From Methanopyrus sp. SNP6 (GTDB lineage: Archaea; JAADCQ01; Methanopyri; Methanopyrales; Methanopyraceae), in the NCBI RefSeq assembly GCF_002201895.1, contig NZ_CP019436.1, forward strand, positions 323,456-387,455: a stretch of 64,000 bases of DNA. Reading direction: 5' to 3'. This document shows, piece after piece, positions 51,562 through 60,709 of this stretch. The stretch's first letter is position 1. Each line of letters begins with the position of its first letter. Position numbers and translations under genes: made by a program. Under the pieces are notes generated by a model. The model saw nothing but the letters and a program-made list of their open reading frames with translations. It ran no database searches and was not told the origin of the DNA.

Positions 51562-53516
51562 TGATCGCGTGGGCTATCGCCACCTTGTTCTCGACTCCCG
51601 CCAGAACGTACGGGGACGCTATCGGTGAGAGGATCCTCCGGGTGAGGATTCGGGCGTCGGTGAATCCCAGAACTAAGGTCTACAGTCCCCCAGAGAACCC
51701 AAACGAGATCAAGGATATCCCCGGAGAACCACCCGCGCCCACAGAGGTCAAAGAACGGATCGCGGGACGTGAGTACGAGTTCCCTCGAGGCACTCCGAAG
51801 GAGGAAGTGGAGCGAGTGATCAAGCGAGATTTGGAGAGCGAGACCGGGATAGGCCGCGCCGTGGTCCGCGTGCGGGACGGCGACGTCGAGGTACTCATCG
51901 CGGGTGCGAAGCCCCCGATCTCGCACACGCTCCCCCCGGACAAGGTCGCCGTTTCCGTGGAACCACTAGGCGGAGCCATCCACATCGGAGAGGGAGATCG
52001 TGTACGTGTGTTCGTGGACGGTCGTGAGCTAGGCGAGGCAGAAGTGTGGCGACGGGTAGACGATCGGGTAGTATTGGTGATGGAAGAACGCATCGCCGAA
52101 AAGCTGCTGAAGGAGATCACTCGGGGTAAAGCAGGTGTCCCTGATGGTGGTGGGAGGGGAGGGAGTGAGAGGGGAGGGAAGTTGAAGCGTGAGCGCGTTC
52201 GGATCGAGGGAGGCTCGATCAGGGTAGATGGACCGTCCCGGGCTCTAGTAATTCGAGGTGAGGCGACCACGAACAAAGGTACAGAAGTATGTGAGGGTGA
52301 AGAACTAGTGATCAGGCGTGGGGAGCGGCTGACGCTTACCACTGACTCGGAGCTCGAGGTAGAGCTAATCCTGGGGACCGGCGCCGGCTACTCGGTCGAA
52401 GAAGACGACGTCGAAATACCATCGGACTGGAAAGAGTTAGCCGAAGAGCTGGCCGATCACGGTGGAACACCGATTTGTATGGTGATCGGTCCTCAGGACT
52501 CCGGTAAGACGACGCTAGTAACCTTCATCGCCAACGAGCTCGTGGAACGAGGGCTCAAGGTAGGTGTCGTCGACGCCGATATAGGACAGTCGGACGTCGG
52601 ACCTCCGGCAGTCGTCTCCCTGGGTATCGTAGAGGACACCATCCACGACCTCTCCGAGGTGGAAATGAGACACGGGTACTTCGTCGGGTCGATCACACCA
52701 TCGGGACACCTACTCCAAACCACCGTAGGGACTCGGAGGATGGTAGACCTCGCACTGGCCGAAGGGACGAATGCCGTACTCATTGATACTTCTGGGATGG
52801 TCCACGGCGGACCGGCCAGGGCCCTTAAACTCCACAAGGTCGACGTGATCAGGCCCTCGCACGTGGCGTTCCTGGATCGTAACGGTCAGGTATCGCACAT
52901 CAAACGTATGGTAGGGTCCTTAGAGTACATCGAGGTACATGACCTCACGGTACCTGAGGCCGTGAAAGACGTTGAACGGAAGGACCGTATCCGACGTAGA
53001 GAGCGCGTACTGCGCGAGTTCTTCGAGAAACGGGAGATCCTGGAGCTCGACTTGGAAGAAATCTCCGTACAGCGGGCGTTCATAGGGACGGGTGAACCAG
53101 TAGATTTAGAGGAGGAGAGCAAGCTGCCCGCACTGATCAAGGCTGTATCAGGTGTCGAACCGGAGATATTGCACGCGGAGAGGGCGCCGGATGCCGTTAT
53201 TTTGGTCGTTAGAGACCAGGCCGGTCGAATCGTGGGACGCGGCGGCCGACATGCCCGAGAGCTTAGACGGCTACTTAACGTCCGAGAGTTCGTTGTAGTC
53301 AATGAGGAAGAACTTCAGGGAGTGTTGGTAGGACTGTGCGACGGGGCCGGTGATCTGCTCGGTATCGGCGTGATTCGAGAAATTGACTTCACCTCCGGAG
53401 AACTGAAAGTCGAGGGCCGGCTACTCCGCGACAGGACGATTCGTGTCGTTCAGCTGGGCTCACTCAAAGTGGATCCTGAGACGGGGTCTCACGAGCCTAT
53501 GAACGTGCGAGTTTGA
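51561..53516 (+). CDS. Clp1/Grc3-type polynucleotide kinase with extra N-terminal region
   Basis: A frame of about 651 residues. The C-terminal 440 residues are an archaeal Clp1/Grc3-like 5'-hydroxyl polynucleotide kinase: P-loop VIGPQDSGKTTLVTFI, DADIGQSDVGPPAVVSLG and GYFVGSITPSGH, then a C-terminal domain with KH-like VRDQAGRIVGRGGRHARELRR. The N-terminal 200 residues (hydrophobic start VIAWAIATLFSTPAR, then a charged domain) are unfamiliar and are joined by a glycine/arginine linker encoded by a G-rich tract. TTG 52182, after GGGAGGGAAG, could be an internal start for the kinase alone. Confidence 0.75.
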   Translation: MIAWAIATLFSTPARTYGDAIGERILRVRIRASVNPRTKVYSPPENPNEIKDIPGEPPAPTEVKERIAGREYEFPRGTPKEEVERVIKRDLESETGIGRAVVRVRDGDVEVLIAGAKPPISHTLPPDKVAVSVEPLGGAIHIGEGDRVRVFVDGRELGEAEVWRRVDDRVVLVMEERIAEKLLKEITRGKAGVPDGGGRGGSERGGKLKRERVRIEGGSIRVDGPSRALVIRGEATTNKGTEVCEGEELVIRRGERLTLTTDSELEVELILGTGAGYSVEEDDVEIPSDWKELAEELADHGGTPICMVIGPQDSGKTTLVTFIANELVERGLKVGVVDADIGQSDVGPPAVVSLGIVEDTIHDLSEVEMRHGYFVGSITPSGHLLQTTVGTRRMVDLALAEGTNAVLIDTSGMVHGGPARALKLHKVDVIRPSHVAFLDRNGQVSHIKRMVGSLEYIEVHDLTVPEAVKDVERKDRIRRRERVLREFFEKREILELDLEEISVQRAFIGTGEPVDLEEESKLPALIKAVSGVEPEILHAERAPDAVILVVRDQAGRIVGRGGRHARELRRLLNVREFVVVNEEELQGVLVGLCDGAGDLLGIGVIREIDFTSGELKVEGRLLRDRTIRVVQLGSLKVDPETGSHEPMNVRV

Positions 53517-53554
53517 CCACAGTCCCGAAGTGTTAATCTTCTGGGGTTGCGGCG

Positions 53555-54547
53555 ATGATGTACGTAGGGATCGATCACGGTACCTCTGGAATCAAAGTCG
53601 CAGCGTGCGACGGTGAGAGAGACCCGGAGTTTTTGGGCAAAGCACCGAGACGGAAGGTGGCCGAGCATGGGTTACTCCGATCCCTCCCCGACGAGGCCCG
53701 GAGGGCAGTAGAGGAGGCCGAGTGCATCTGCCTGAACTATGGAATGGGCGACGCGCTCACGGAGTTCACGCCGCTAGAGGAAGCGGAGGATCTCGGTGTG
53801 GGATACGGACTACGTGATACCGGCGGATCGGGACAAGAGTTCGGCGCCGGGAGGCGTATGGTCGAGGAGCTGTCAGAGCTCGGCGTTGAGGCCTACCTAG
53901 CACCGGGTATCCATCGGGACTTACCACGGCTGGACGGGGCATTCCGAATATTCTCACACGTGGCGAGCGGTGAGAAGCTAGGAACCGCGAGGCTAGCACT
54001 CGAGTTGTCCTCTTCGGATGATCTAGTGGTGTGTGACACGAGCTCGAACACAGTTTCCGTGGTGGTAAAGGATGGTGAAGTAATCGGCGGAATCGACGCG
54101 TGCCTAGGTGCACCGGGTATATTGCAAGGACCATTAGACTTGGAGGCCATTCGCAGGATCGACTCGGGTGAACTGTCGGCCAACGAGGCGTTTTCAACCG
54201 GAGGGATCGTTAAGGTAGTTAACTGCGCCGGAAAAGACCCAGAGAGCGCTGTAGAGGAATTCATCCAGAGGTGCGGCAAAGAAGAGAAGGAGTGGCTGGC
54301 ACGACTAGTCGCTTGGGAAGTGGTAGGGTTAGGTATAGTCTACGACTGCGACGAGGCATGGATTGGTGGTACGTTGTCGGGAGACGACGAATTCATGGGA
54401 GCGCTTGAGAGGGTCCTGAGCAAAGCTTTTAACAGGGTCGCCGGGTTACCGCCCGAGTCGGCTTCGATGGGACTGGCGCTGATAGCCGCAGACATAGCTT
54501 CTGGAGCTCGGTCGGTGTTGGGGGTGCGAATTTCTCGCCGCCACTGA
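53555..54547 (+). CDS. Methanogenesis marker protein 12
   Basis: A 330-residue ASKHA-fold protein of the methanogenesis marker 12 type, found in methanogens and of unknown function. The N-terminal phosphate-binding motif is GIDHGTSGIKVAACDG; VCDTSSNTVSVVVKDGEVIGGIDACLGAPG and AGLPPESASMGLALIAADI match the family. Its TGA overlaps the probable CTG start of pheA. Confidence 0.9.
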   Translation: MMYVGIDHGTSGIKVAACDGERDPEFLGKAPRRKVAEHGLLRSLPDEARRAVEEAECICLNYGMGDALTEFTPLEEAEDLGVGYGLRDTGGSGQEFGAGRRMVEELSELGVEAYLAPGIHRDLPRLDGAFRIFSHVASGEKLGTARLALELSSSDDLVVCDTSSNTVSVVVKDGEVIGGIDACLGAPGILQGPLDLEAIRRIDSGELSANEAFSTGGIVKVVNCAGKDPESAVEEFIQRCGKEEKEWLARLVAWEVVGLGIVYDCDEAWIGGTLSGDDEFMGALERVLSKAFNRVAGLPPESASMGLALIAADIASGARSVLGVRISRRH

Positions 54548-55356
54548 TTTCATACCTAGGGCCACCAGGCACGTTCACAGAGGAGGCGGCTGAGCGGTTT
54601 TCTGAGGAGGAACTTGGGGGAAATGGGGAGCTCCAGTCCGCTAGTACTATTACCATGGTTTTCTTGCGTGTAGAGCGAGGTGAGGCGGATTATGGTGTGG
54701 TCCCGTGGGAGAACTCGCTGGAGGGATCCGTAGGAGAAACTTTGGATAACCTCTTACACAGGAGCGTACGAGTGTTCGGAGAGTTGGTGTTACCTATCTT
54801 ACACGCACTGATGTCCGGATCCGAACCCGACGATCGTGAGCCCGTGGTCTACTCACATCCCCAGGCGTATGAGCAGGCGCGGGAAGCGCTGCGAGAGTTA
54901 CTCGGTAACCACGAGTTCGTGCCCACGGCGAGCACCGCCGAAGCTGCCAAACTGGCGTCGGAGAAGGGTGCTTACGCTCTAGGTCCACCGAGGCTCGCGG
55001 AGCGGTTCGGACTGGACATAGTGGAGGAGATAAGGTTGGAAAATAACGAGACCAGGTTTGCGATCATCTCGAGGCGTGATAGGGCCCCGACTAAAGAGGA
55101 CAAGACATCCGTAGTATTCTCGGTAACAGATCGTCCGGGTGCTTTACGTGAGGTTTTGGGTATCTTCGCGGATCGGGGTATCAACCTCACTAAGATCGAA
55201 TCTCGACCCGCGAAGAGCGGGTTGGGAGACTACGTTTTCTTTCTGGACTTTGAGGGTCACAGGATGCTATACCCAGGGTCTGAAGCGTTAGCGGAACTCC
55301 GAGAGAGAACGCCATTCTCCAAGGTATTGGGGTCTTACCCCAAGGTTTTCCCGTAG
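54544..55356 (+). CDS. pheA: Prephenate dehydratase
   Basis: A prephenate dehydratase (phenylalanine synthesis) of about 270 residues. The true N terminus begins before the first ATG: SYLGPPGTFTEEAAERF is conserved and lies upstream of 54655. No ATG, GTG or TTG is available between the previous stop and this motif; CTG 54544 (overlapping TGA of the marker 12 gene) or ATT 54547 must be used. Other motifs are VPWENSLEGSVGET, the catalytic ENNETRFAIISR, and an ACT domain with RPGALREVLG and KIESRPAKSGLGDY for phenylalanine feedback. Confidence 0.9.
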   Translation: MISYLGPPGTFTEEAAERFSEEELGGNGELQSASTITMVFLRVERGEADYGVVPWENSLEGSVGETLDNLLHRSVRVFGELVLPILHALMSGSEPDDREPVVYSHPQAYEQAREALRELLGNHEFVPTASTAEAAKLASEKGAYALGPPRLAERFGLDIVEEIRLENNETRFAIISRRDRAPTKEDKTSVVFSVTDRPGALREVLGIFADRGINLTKIESRPAKSGLGDYVFFLDFEGHRMLYPGSEALAELRERTPFSKVLGSYPKVFP

Positions 55357-55368
55357 GGGGTCGGAACA

Positions 55369-55917
55369 GTGATCGAGATCAGGATACACGGGAGAGGTGG
55401 CCAAGGGGCCGTCACCGCGGCTGAGATCCTGGCGATCGCGGCGAAGGAGGACGGGAAGTACTCTCAAGCGTTCCCGTTTTTCGGTGTAGAACGCCGCGGG
55501 GCGCCGGTGACGGCTTTCGCACGGATCGATGATGAGTTCATCAAGATCCGATCGCAGATATACGAGCCGGATCACGTGATAGTACTCGACTCCAGCCTGC
55601 TGGCCGTAGTGGACGTCACCGAAGGTCTATCGGAAGACGGTCTTATCGTCATTAACTCTAGGGAGGAGTCGGATGAAGTCGCTGAGGAGTTCGAAGATTT
55701 CGACGTTTACGTCGTGGACGCGACTCAGATCGCACTTGACGAGTTAGGCATCCCTATCGTGAACACCGCGATGGTCGGCGCCTATCTGAAGGCTTCCGAC
55801 GTCCTAACCCTCGACGCCGTAAAGGAGGCTATCCACGCACGCTTCTCCGGAGAGATCGCAGAGAAAAACGTTAGGGTCGTTGAGCGAGCCTACCGGGAGG
55901 TGAAGGCAGTTGGGTAA
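55369..55917 (+). CDS. porC: Pyruvate:ferredoxin oxidoreductase gamma subunit
   Basis: A 182-residue PorC. The gamma motif EIRIHGRGGQGAVTAAEI opens the protein and QAFPFFGVERRGAPV follows. Por reversibly joins acetyl-CoA, CO2 and reduced ferredoxin to pyruvate; in an autotrophic methanogen it mainly works in the pyruvate-forming direction. GTG start. First gene of porCDAB, overlapping porD by eight bases. Confidence 0.96.
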   Translation: MIEIRIHGRGGQGAVTAAEILAIAAKEDGKYSQAFPFFGVERRGAPVTAFARIDDEFIKIRSQIYEPDHVIVLDSSLLAVVDVTEGLSEDGLIVINSREESDEVAEEFEDFDVYVVDATQIALDELGIPIVNTAMVGAYLKASDVLTLDAVKEAIHARFSGEIAEKNVRVVERAYREVKAVG

Positions 55918-56179
55918 CGAAGAGTTCACGATAGGGGCTGTAGTGCGAGAACCGGGAAGTACCAGGAGGAATAAGACCGGTAGATGGCGCGTATTCAGAC
56001 CCGAACTAGATCAGGAGAAGTGTGTAGACTGCGGTATGTGCTTCATGTACTGCCCGGACGGGTGCATCAGACCATCGGACGATGGCTACACTATCGACTA
56101 TGATCACTGTAAAGGGTGTGGAATCTGCGAAAGCGTATGTCCTGTAGACGCGATCGAAATGGTCCTGGAGGAGGGTTGA
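55910..56179 (+). CDS. porD: Pyruvate:ferredoxin oxidoreductase delta subunit
   Basis: An 89-residue ferredoxin-like subunit with two [4Fe-4S] motifs: CVDCGMCFMYCPDGC and CKGCGICESVCP. It passes electrons between the catalytic subunits and ferredoxin. TTG start inside the porC end. Confidence 0.96.
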   Translation: MGNEEFTIGAVVREPGSTRRNKTGRWRVFRPELDQEKCVDCGMCFMYCPDGCIRPSDDGYTIDYDHCKGCGICESVCPVDAIEMVLEEG

Positions 56180-56191
56180 GGGGAGATACCG

Positions 56192-57343
56192 ATGACTGAA
56201 GTTCGTGTGATCAACGGGAATTACGCCGTGGCTGAAGCTGTTAGGATGGTGGACGTCGACGTCATTGCGGCGTACCCGATCACGCCTCAAACACCTATCG
56301 TAGAGTACCTTTCCGAATTCGTATCTGACGGAGAACTGGACGCCGAGTTCATACACGTAGAGTCGGAGCACAGCGCGATAAGCGCCGTGCTCGGTGCCTC
56401 GGCAACTGGAGCCCGCGTGTTCACTGCGACGGCTTCTCAAGGTCTCGCCCTTATGCACGAGATCCTGTTCATAGCTTCAGGGTTGAGGTTACCGATCGTA
56501 ATGGCTGTCACAAACCGCGCTCTCTCAGCTCCGATAAACATCTGGTGCGATCACTCCGACTCCGTGGCGCAACGGGACACGTCGTGGATCCAACTTTACT
56601 GCGAGTCAAATCAAGAGGTGTTCGACACAGTAGTGCAGGCATATCGGATAGCGGAACACGAAGACGTCCTCCTACCCGTAATGGTGTGCCTGGACGGGTT
56701 CACGTTATCCCACACGTTAGAGCCCGTCGAACTGCCGGAAGAGGAAGAAGTGCGATCGTTCGTCGGTGGGTATGAACCATTCCACTGTTATCTCGATCCC
56801 GAAGACCCAATGACGTTAGGGCCTGTAGGTGATCCTGACAGCTACATGGAGTTCAAGAAGATGCAGCACGATGCTATGGAGAAGGCATGTGAAGTTATAG
56901 GAGAAGTCAATAGGGAGTTCTCGGACGAGTTCGGGCGTTCTTACGGTGACGGGCTCATCGAAGAATACAACACGGAGGACGCAGATTACGTCGTTATCGC
57001 GATGGGATCCGTCTGCGGGACTATCAAGCACGTGATAGATGAGGAGCGCCCGGACGTGGGTCTGGTCAGGGTGAAGGCTTACCGCCCGTTCCCAGGCGAC
57101 CGGATAGTGGAAGTGATTCAGGATAAGGAAGGTGTCGTGACCATCGATCGCGCACATTCGTACGGGGCAATGCCGCCACTGTGGACGGACGTCAAAGCCC
57201 ACGCACCGGACATCGACGTGTCGTCGACCATCGCGGGTCTCGGCGGTCGCGACATACGCCCGCAGGACGTGCTCGAGATAATCAAGGTAGCTGAGGAAGG
57301 GAAGGGTATGGACGAACCCGTCTGGATCAACGTGAAGGTGTGA
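56192..57343 (+). CDS. porA: Pyruvate:ferredoxin oxidoreductase alpha subunit
   Basis: A 383-residue PorA. AAYPITPQTPIVEYLSEF is the conserved alpha-subunit motif, HVESEHSAISAVLGASATGA is typical, and VGLVRVKAYRPFPGDRI belongs to the C-terminal domain. Together with PorB it binds thiamine pyrophosphate and coenzyme A. Confidence 0.97.
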   Translation: MTEVRVINGNYAVAEAVRMVDVDVIAAYPITPQTPIVEYLSEFVSDGELDAEFIHVESEHSAISAVLGASATGARVFTATASQGLALMHEILFIASGLRLPIVMAVTNRALSAPINIWCDHSDSVAQRDTSWIQLYCESNQEVFDTVVQAYRIAEHEDVLLPVMVCLDGFTLSHTLEPVELPEEEEVRSFVGGYEPFHCYLDPEDPMTLGPVGDPDSYMEFKKMQHDAMEKACEVIGEVNREFSDEFGRSYGDGLIEEYNTEDADYVVIAMGSVCGTIKHVIDEERPDVGLVRVKAYRPFPGDRIVEVIQDKEGVVTIDRAHSYGAMPPLWTDVKAHAPDIDVSSTIAGLGGRDIRPQDVLEIIKVAEEGKGMDEPVWINVKV

Positions 57344-57355
57344 GGGGGATCACCC

Positions 57356-58243
57356 GTGGGGAAAGCCAAGAGACGCGTCCCCATTCCGGAAGAAGAACTC
57401 ATAGCCCCCGGCCACCGAGCGTGTGCGGGCTGCGGATCCGCCATCTGCGCACGCCTTTGTATGAAAGCCTTAGGTAAGGACACCGTGGTGGTCATGTCGA
57501 CTGGGTGCATCGAAGTCGTCACGACGCCGTACCCTGAGACCGCTTGGGAAACACCGTGGATCCACGTGGCGTTCGAGAACGCCGCCGCCGTCGCATCCGG
57601 CATCGAGCGCGCGTTGAAGGCGTTGGGGAAGGAGGACGTAACAGTGGCTGTGCTCGCGGGCGACGGTGGGACCGTGGACATAGGATTTCAGGCGCTATCA
57701 GGGATGTTGGAGCGGGGCCACGACATCGTCTATATCTGTTACGACAACGAAGCCTACATGAACACGGGAGTTCAGAGGAGCGGTGCGACACCGTACTTCG
57801 CGGCGACCACCACGACACCACCGGGTAAGATCTGGAAGGGAGAGATGCGACCGAAGAAGAACATCCCAGAGATCATCGCCGCACACGGGGCGCCGTACGT
57901 TGCGACGGCGTGTGTGTCCCATCCTAAAGACCTCATCAAGAAGGTCAAGAAGGCTAAGGAGGTGAAAGGGCCTGCGTACGTCCACGTACTGTGCCCGTGT
58001 CCGCCGGGTTGGGGGCATGATTCGTCAGAGACCGTCGAAATCGCGAAGCTAGCAGTGGAGACGGGGATGTGGGTATTATACGAGATCGAGAACGGGGAAC
58101 TCCGCATCACTTACCGTCCGAAGGATCGAAAGCCTGTGAAGGAGTATCTCAAGCGTCAGAAGAGGTTCCAACACCTGACCGAGGACGACATAGAGGAGAT
58201 CCAAAGGATGGTGGACGAGCAGTGGAAAGAGCTCGAAGGGTGA
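57356..58243 (+). CDS. porB: Pyruvate:ferredoxin oxidoreductase beta subunit
   Basis: A 295-residue PorB carrying the thiamine pyrophosphate site: [15 protein letters not shown] near the N terminus (iron-sulfur cysteines) and [16 protein letters not shown] with the downstream [14 protein letters not shown] as the TPP motif. Length and cysteine pattern match archaeal Por. Its stop overlaps porE (GTGA). Confidence 0.97.
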   Translation: MGKAKRRVPIPEEELIAPGHRACAGCGSAICARLCMKALGKDTVVVMSTGCIEVVTTPYPETAWETPWIHVAFENAAAVASGIERALKALGKEDVTVAVLAGDGGTVDIGFQALSGMLERGHDIVYICYDNEAYMNTGVQRSGATPYFAATTTTPPGKIWKGEMRPKKNIPEIIAAHGAPYVATACVSHPKDLIKKVKKAKEVKGPAYVHVLCPCPPGWGHDSSETVEIAKLAVETGMWVLYEIENGELRITYRPKDRKPVKEYLKRQKRFQHLTEDDIEEIQRMVDEQWKELEG

Positions 58244-58743
58244 AGGTCTGGGTCGGCTTACCCGACTGCGTAGGGTGCGGTAAGTGCGCGGAGGTATGTC
58301 CAATCGGCGCTATAGAGATAGTCGACGGCCGGCCGCGGAAGTGCGTGCACTGTAATCCGGAACGAGCGATGTGCGCTCGGGTTTGTCCCAGTCACGCGAT
58401 CGTTCAGGTGTGCGAAACACTCGTGATAGACCGTGACAGATGCGACGGGTGCGGGAAGTGTGTCGAAGCCTGCCCGGTGGACGGGATATTCGTCCGTGGG
58501 AACGTCGCCGTGAAGTGCGACAACTGCTCAGACCGAGAGTACCCCGCATGCGTGGAAGCATGCCCGGTAGCCGGTGCAGATGTGGCTTCCGTAGATGAGC
58601 GGGTTTTATGGAGACGATTCCGAACCACCCGAACCTTCCGGGACTTGCAGGGGAGTAGGGGTTATGCCAGACGACCCGGATCGGAAGCTGCTCGAAAGCA
58701 TATCCGAAGCCACCGTCGAAGCGTTGCGCGTGGCCGAAACTAA
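58240..58743 (+). CDS. porE: PorE-type polyferredoxin
   Basis: A 167-residue protein with cysteine groups for up to four [4Fe-4S] clusters: [12 protein letters not shown], a degenerate pair [28 protein letters not shown] and [17 protein letters not shown]. Methanogen por operons carry such extra ferredoxins (PorE/PorF), needed for electron supply to pyruvate synthesis. The GTG start overlaps porB; the basic C terminus overlaps the fumarase gene by 80 bases. Confidence 0.85.
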   Translation: MKVWVGLPDCVGCGKCAEVCPIGAIEIVDGRPRKCVHCNPERAMCARVCPSHAIVQVCETLVIDRDRCDGCGKCVEACPVDGIFVRGNVAVKCDNCSDREYPACVEACPVAGADVASVDERVLWRRFRTTRTFRDLQGSRGYARRPGSEAARKHIRSHRRSVARGRN

Positions 58744-59581
58744 GCTCCCGGACGATGTGCTGGAAAGGCTGGAACGGGCACTGGACGAGGAAGACGGTCA
58801 TGCCCAGACGATGCTGGAAGCGATTCTCGAGAACGTCCGCATCGCAGAGGAGAAAGGATTACCGATGTGCCAAGATACAGGGCTAATCACCGTTTTCGCG
58901 GAGATTGGCCGCGAGTTCCCCCTGAGGCTAGCCGGAACCATCCGGGACGGAATCGAGGAGGGTATCCGACGGGCTACGGAGGAGATACCGCTTAGACCCA
59001 ACGTGGTCCATCCGATAAGTAGGGAGAACACTGGTGATAACACCGGGTACCGTGTACCCATCGTTCGGTTCATCCCGACCAAGGGGAAAGAGCTGAAACT
59101 CCACTTCCTACCCAAAGGTTTCGGGTCTGAGAACTCCAGCGCGGTGACCCGGTTGTTGCCCACGGAAGGGTTGGAAGGCGTCCGCGAGTTCGTAGTCAGG
59201 ACAGTGAGAGAGGCCGGCGGGATGCCGTGTCCACCGATCGTGTTGGGCGTAGGGGTCGGTGGGACGATCGACGAGGCCACGCACTTGGCCAAGCTTGCCC
59301 TGTTCCGACCACTGAACGTTAGGAACCCGGACCCAGAGATCGCGGATTTGGAGGAGGAGCTGTTAGAGGAGATAAACCGACTGGGTATAGGCCCAATGGG
59401 TCTCGGGGGCCGGACTACGGCACTGGCCGTCAACGTCGAGCTAGCTTACACCCACACGGCCGGGCTGCCGGTGGCCGTGAACGTACAGTGCTGGGCGGCC
59501 CGAAGGGCGACCGCGATCGTGTACCCGGACGGCTTCTTCGAAGTTACCCAACGTGAGTACCCGCGGGGGATAATCTGTTGA
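58664..59581 (+). CDS. fumA: Fumarate hydratase alpha subunit (class I)
   Basis: A 305-residue N-terminal-type subunit of two-subunit class I fumarase/tartrate dehydratase, which hydrates fumarate to malate (reversed in the reductive TCA branch). LPMCQDTGLITVFAEIG contains a cluster cysteine; HPISRENTGDNTGYRVP, LPKGFGSENSSAVTRLLP and MPCPPIVLGVGVGGTID are conserved. ATG 58664 follows AGGGGTT; in-frame sequence from 58595 belongs to porE. Confidence 0.92.
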   Translation: MPDDPDRKLLESISEATVEALRVAETKLPDDVLERLERALDEEDGHAQTMLEAILENVRIAEEKGLPMCQDTGLITVFAEIGREFPLRLAGTIRDGIEEGIRRATEEIPLRPNVVHPISRENTGDNTGYRVPIVRFIPTKGKELKLHFLPKGFGSENSSAVTRLLPTEGLEGVREFVVRTVREAGGMPCPPIVLGVGVGGTIDEATHLAKLALFRPLNVRNPDPEIADLEEELLEEINRLGIGPMGLGGRTTALAVNVELAYTHTAGLPVAVNVQCWAARRATAIVYPDGFFEVTQREYPRGIIC

Positions 59582-60108
59582 CCGAACACCACCTGGAAGT
59601 CCCACTCGAGGAGGGGCGACTCACCGAGTTGGAGGTAGGTGACGTAGTGTACCTGACCGGGATCATAATCACGGCTCGCGACAAAGCCCATCAGCGGATT
59701 TTCGAGGAAGGTGATGAACCTCCCGTAGATCTCGAAGGGGCCGCCGTGTTTCACGCGGGTCCCGTGGTCAGGCGTGTCGATAACGGCTACGAGCTAGTTG
59801 TGATAGGCCCCACGACGAGCACGAGGATAGCGAAGTATCTCGAGGATATCGTGGATGCTGGCGTGAAGATGATCGTCGGCAAGGGGGGCATGGGCCCGGA
59901 CGCTCCTGAGGTGATGAAGGATCGCGCCGTGTACCTCACGGCGCCGGGAGGGTGCGCCGCGCTCCTTGCCGAACGGGTAAAGGGCATCCGAGAAGTACAC
60001 TGGTTGGACCTTGGAATCCCAGAGGCGATCTGGGTCCTGGAGGTGGAAGAGTTCGGCCCGCTGATAGTCACCGTAGACGCGCACGGTAACGAGCTGTCGG
60101 GTGAGTGA
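59578..60108 (+). CDS. fumB: Fumarate hydratase beta subunit (class I)
   Basis: A 176-residue C-terminal-type fumarase subunit. FHAGPVVRRVDNGYELVVIG, GPTTSTRIAKYLEDIV, VGKGGMGPDAPEVM and TAPGGCAALLAE are family motifs. The TTG start overlaps the alpha-subunit stop (TTGA). Partner of the preceding gene. Confidence 0.93.
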   Translation: MTEHHLEVPLEEGRLTELEVGDVVYLTGIIITARDKAHQRIFEEGDEPPVDLEGAAVFHAGPVVRRVDNGYELVVIGPTTSTRIAKYLEDIVDAGVKMIVGKGGMGPDAPEVMKDRAVYLTAPGGCAALLAERVKGIREVHWLDLGIPEAIWVLEVEEFGPLIVTVDAHGNELSGE

Positions 60109-60111
60109 ACC

Positions 60112-60708
60112 GTGTACGTCGGTCGGTTTTTACTTGCCGGAAAGCTGGAGGACGGGACACCGATCGCAGTATACTGCGTTTGTAGCCGCAGCTTCTCGGA
60201 TCGACGTATCGAAGTCAGTGAGAGTGCGGCGTTCGTGGTCCCAGAAGATCCGAGCTACACGACAGAGAACCCGTACGTGACCTATACCTGCGCCCGTATC
60301 GTCGAAGAGTTCCTCGTACTCTCCAACGGAGCTCAGACGGATCCTATCGCGGACAAGCTGGAGTCGGGTGTGCCACCCAGGGAAGCGATAGTGTCTGTCA
60401 CCTTCGCTATGGATTATGAACACGACGAGTACAACACACCGAGGATCTCCCTAATCACGGACGGCGAAACGTTCTGGCTTGGACGGGTCGCACTGGATGA
60501 GGTGTGCTTCAAGTCTATGAAGCCAAAGGACGGGGAGGGGTACTTGCTGTCCGTGTACGGGGAATACGCCGAAGTTCCGTCGGAGCCTAACGTGACCCTG
60601 GACCGAGAGGACCCGCTTAAGTGCGATCCTGTCCCGTCCTTCAAGCACTACGTCTGCTCGGTGATCGCACGGCACGACGGCGGCCGTTGGTCCCTCGAGG
60701 CCAGGTGA
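60112..60708 (+). CDS. purO: Archaeal IMP cyclohydrolase PurO
   Basis: A 198-residue PurO, which closes the purine ring to form IMP in archaea that lack bacterial PurH cyclohydrolase. YVGRFLLAGKLEDGTPIAVY, SRSFSDRRIEVSE and NPYVTYTCARIVEEFLVLSNG match the family. GTG start three bases after fumB. Last plus-strand gene of the por/fum run. Confidence 0.9.
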   Translation: MYVGRFLLAGKLEDGTPIAVYCVCSRSFSDRRIEVSESAAFVVPEDPSYTTENPYVTYTCARIVEEFLVLSNGAQTDPIADKLESGVPPREAIVSVTFAMDYEHDEYNTPRISLITDGETFWLGRVALDEVCFKSMKPKDGEGYLLSVYGEYAEVPSEPNVTLDREDPLKCDPVPSFKHYVCSVIARHDGGRWSLEAR

Positions 60709-60709
60709 T

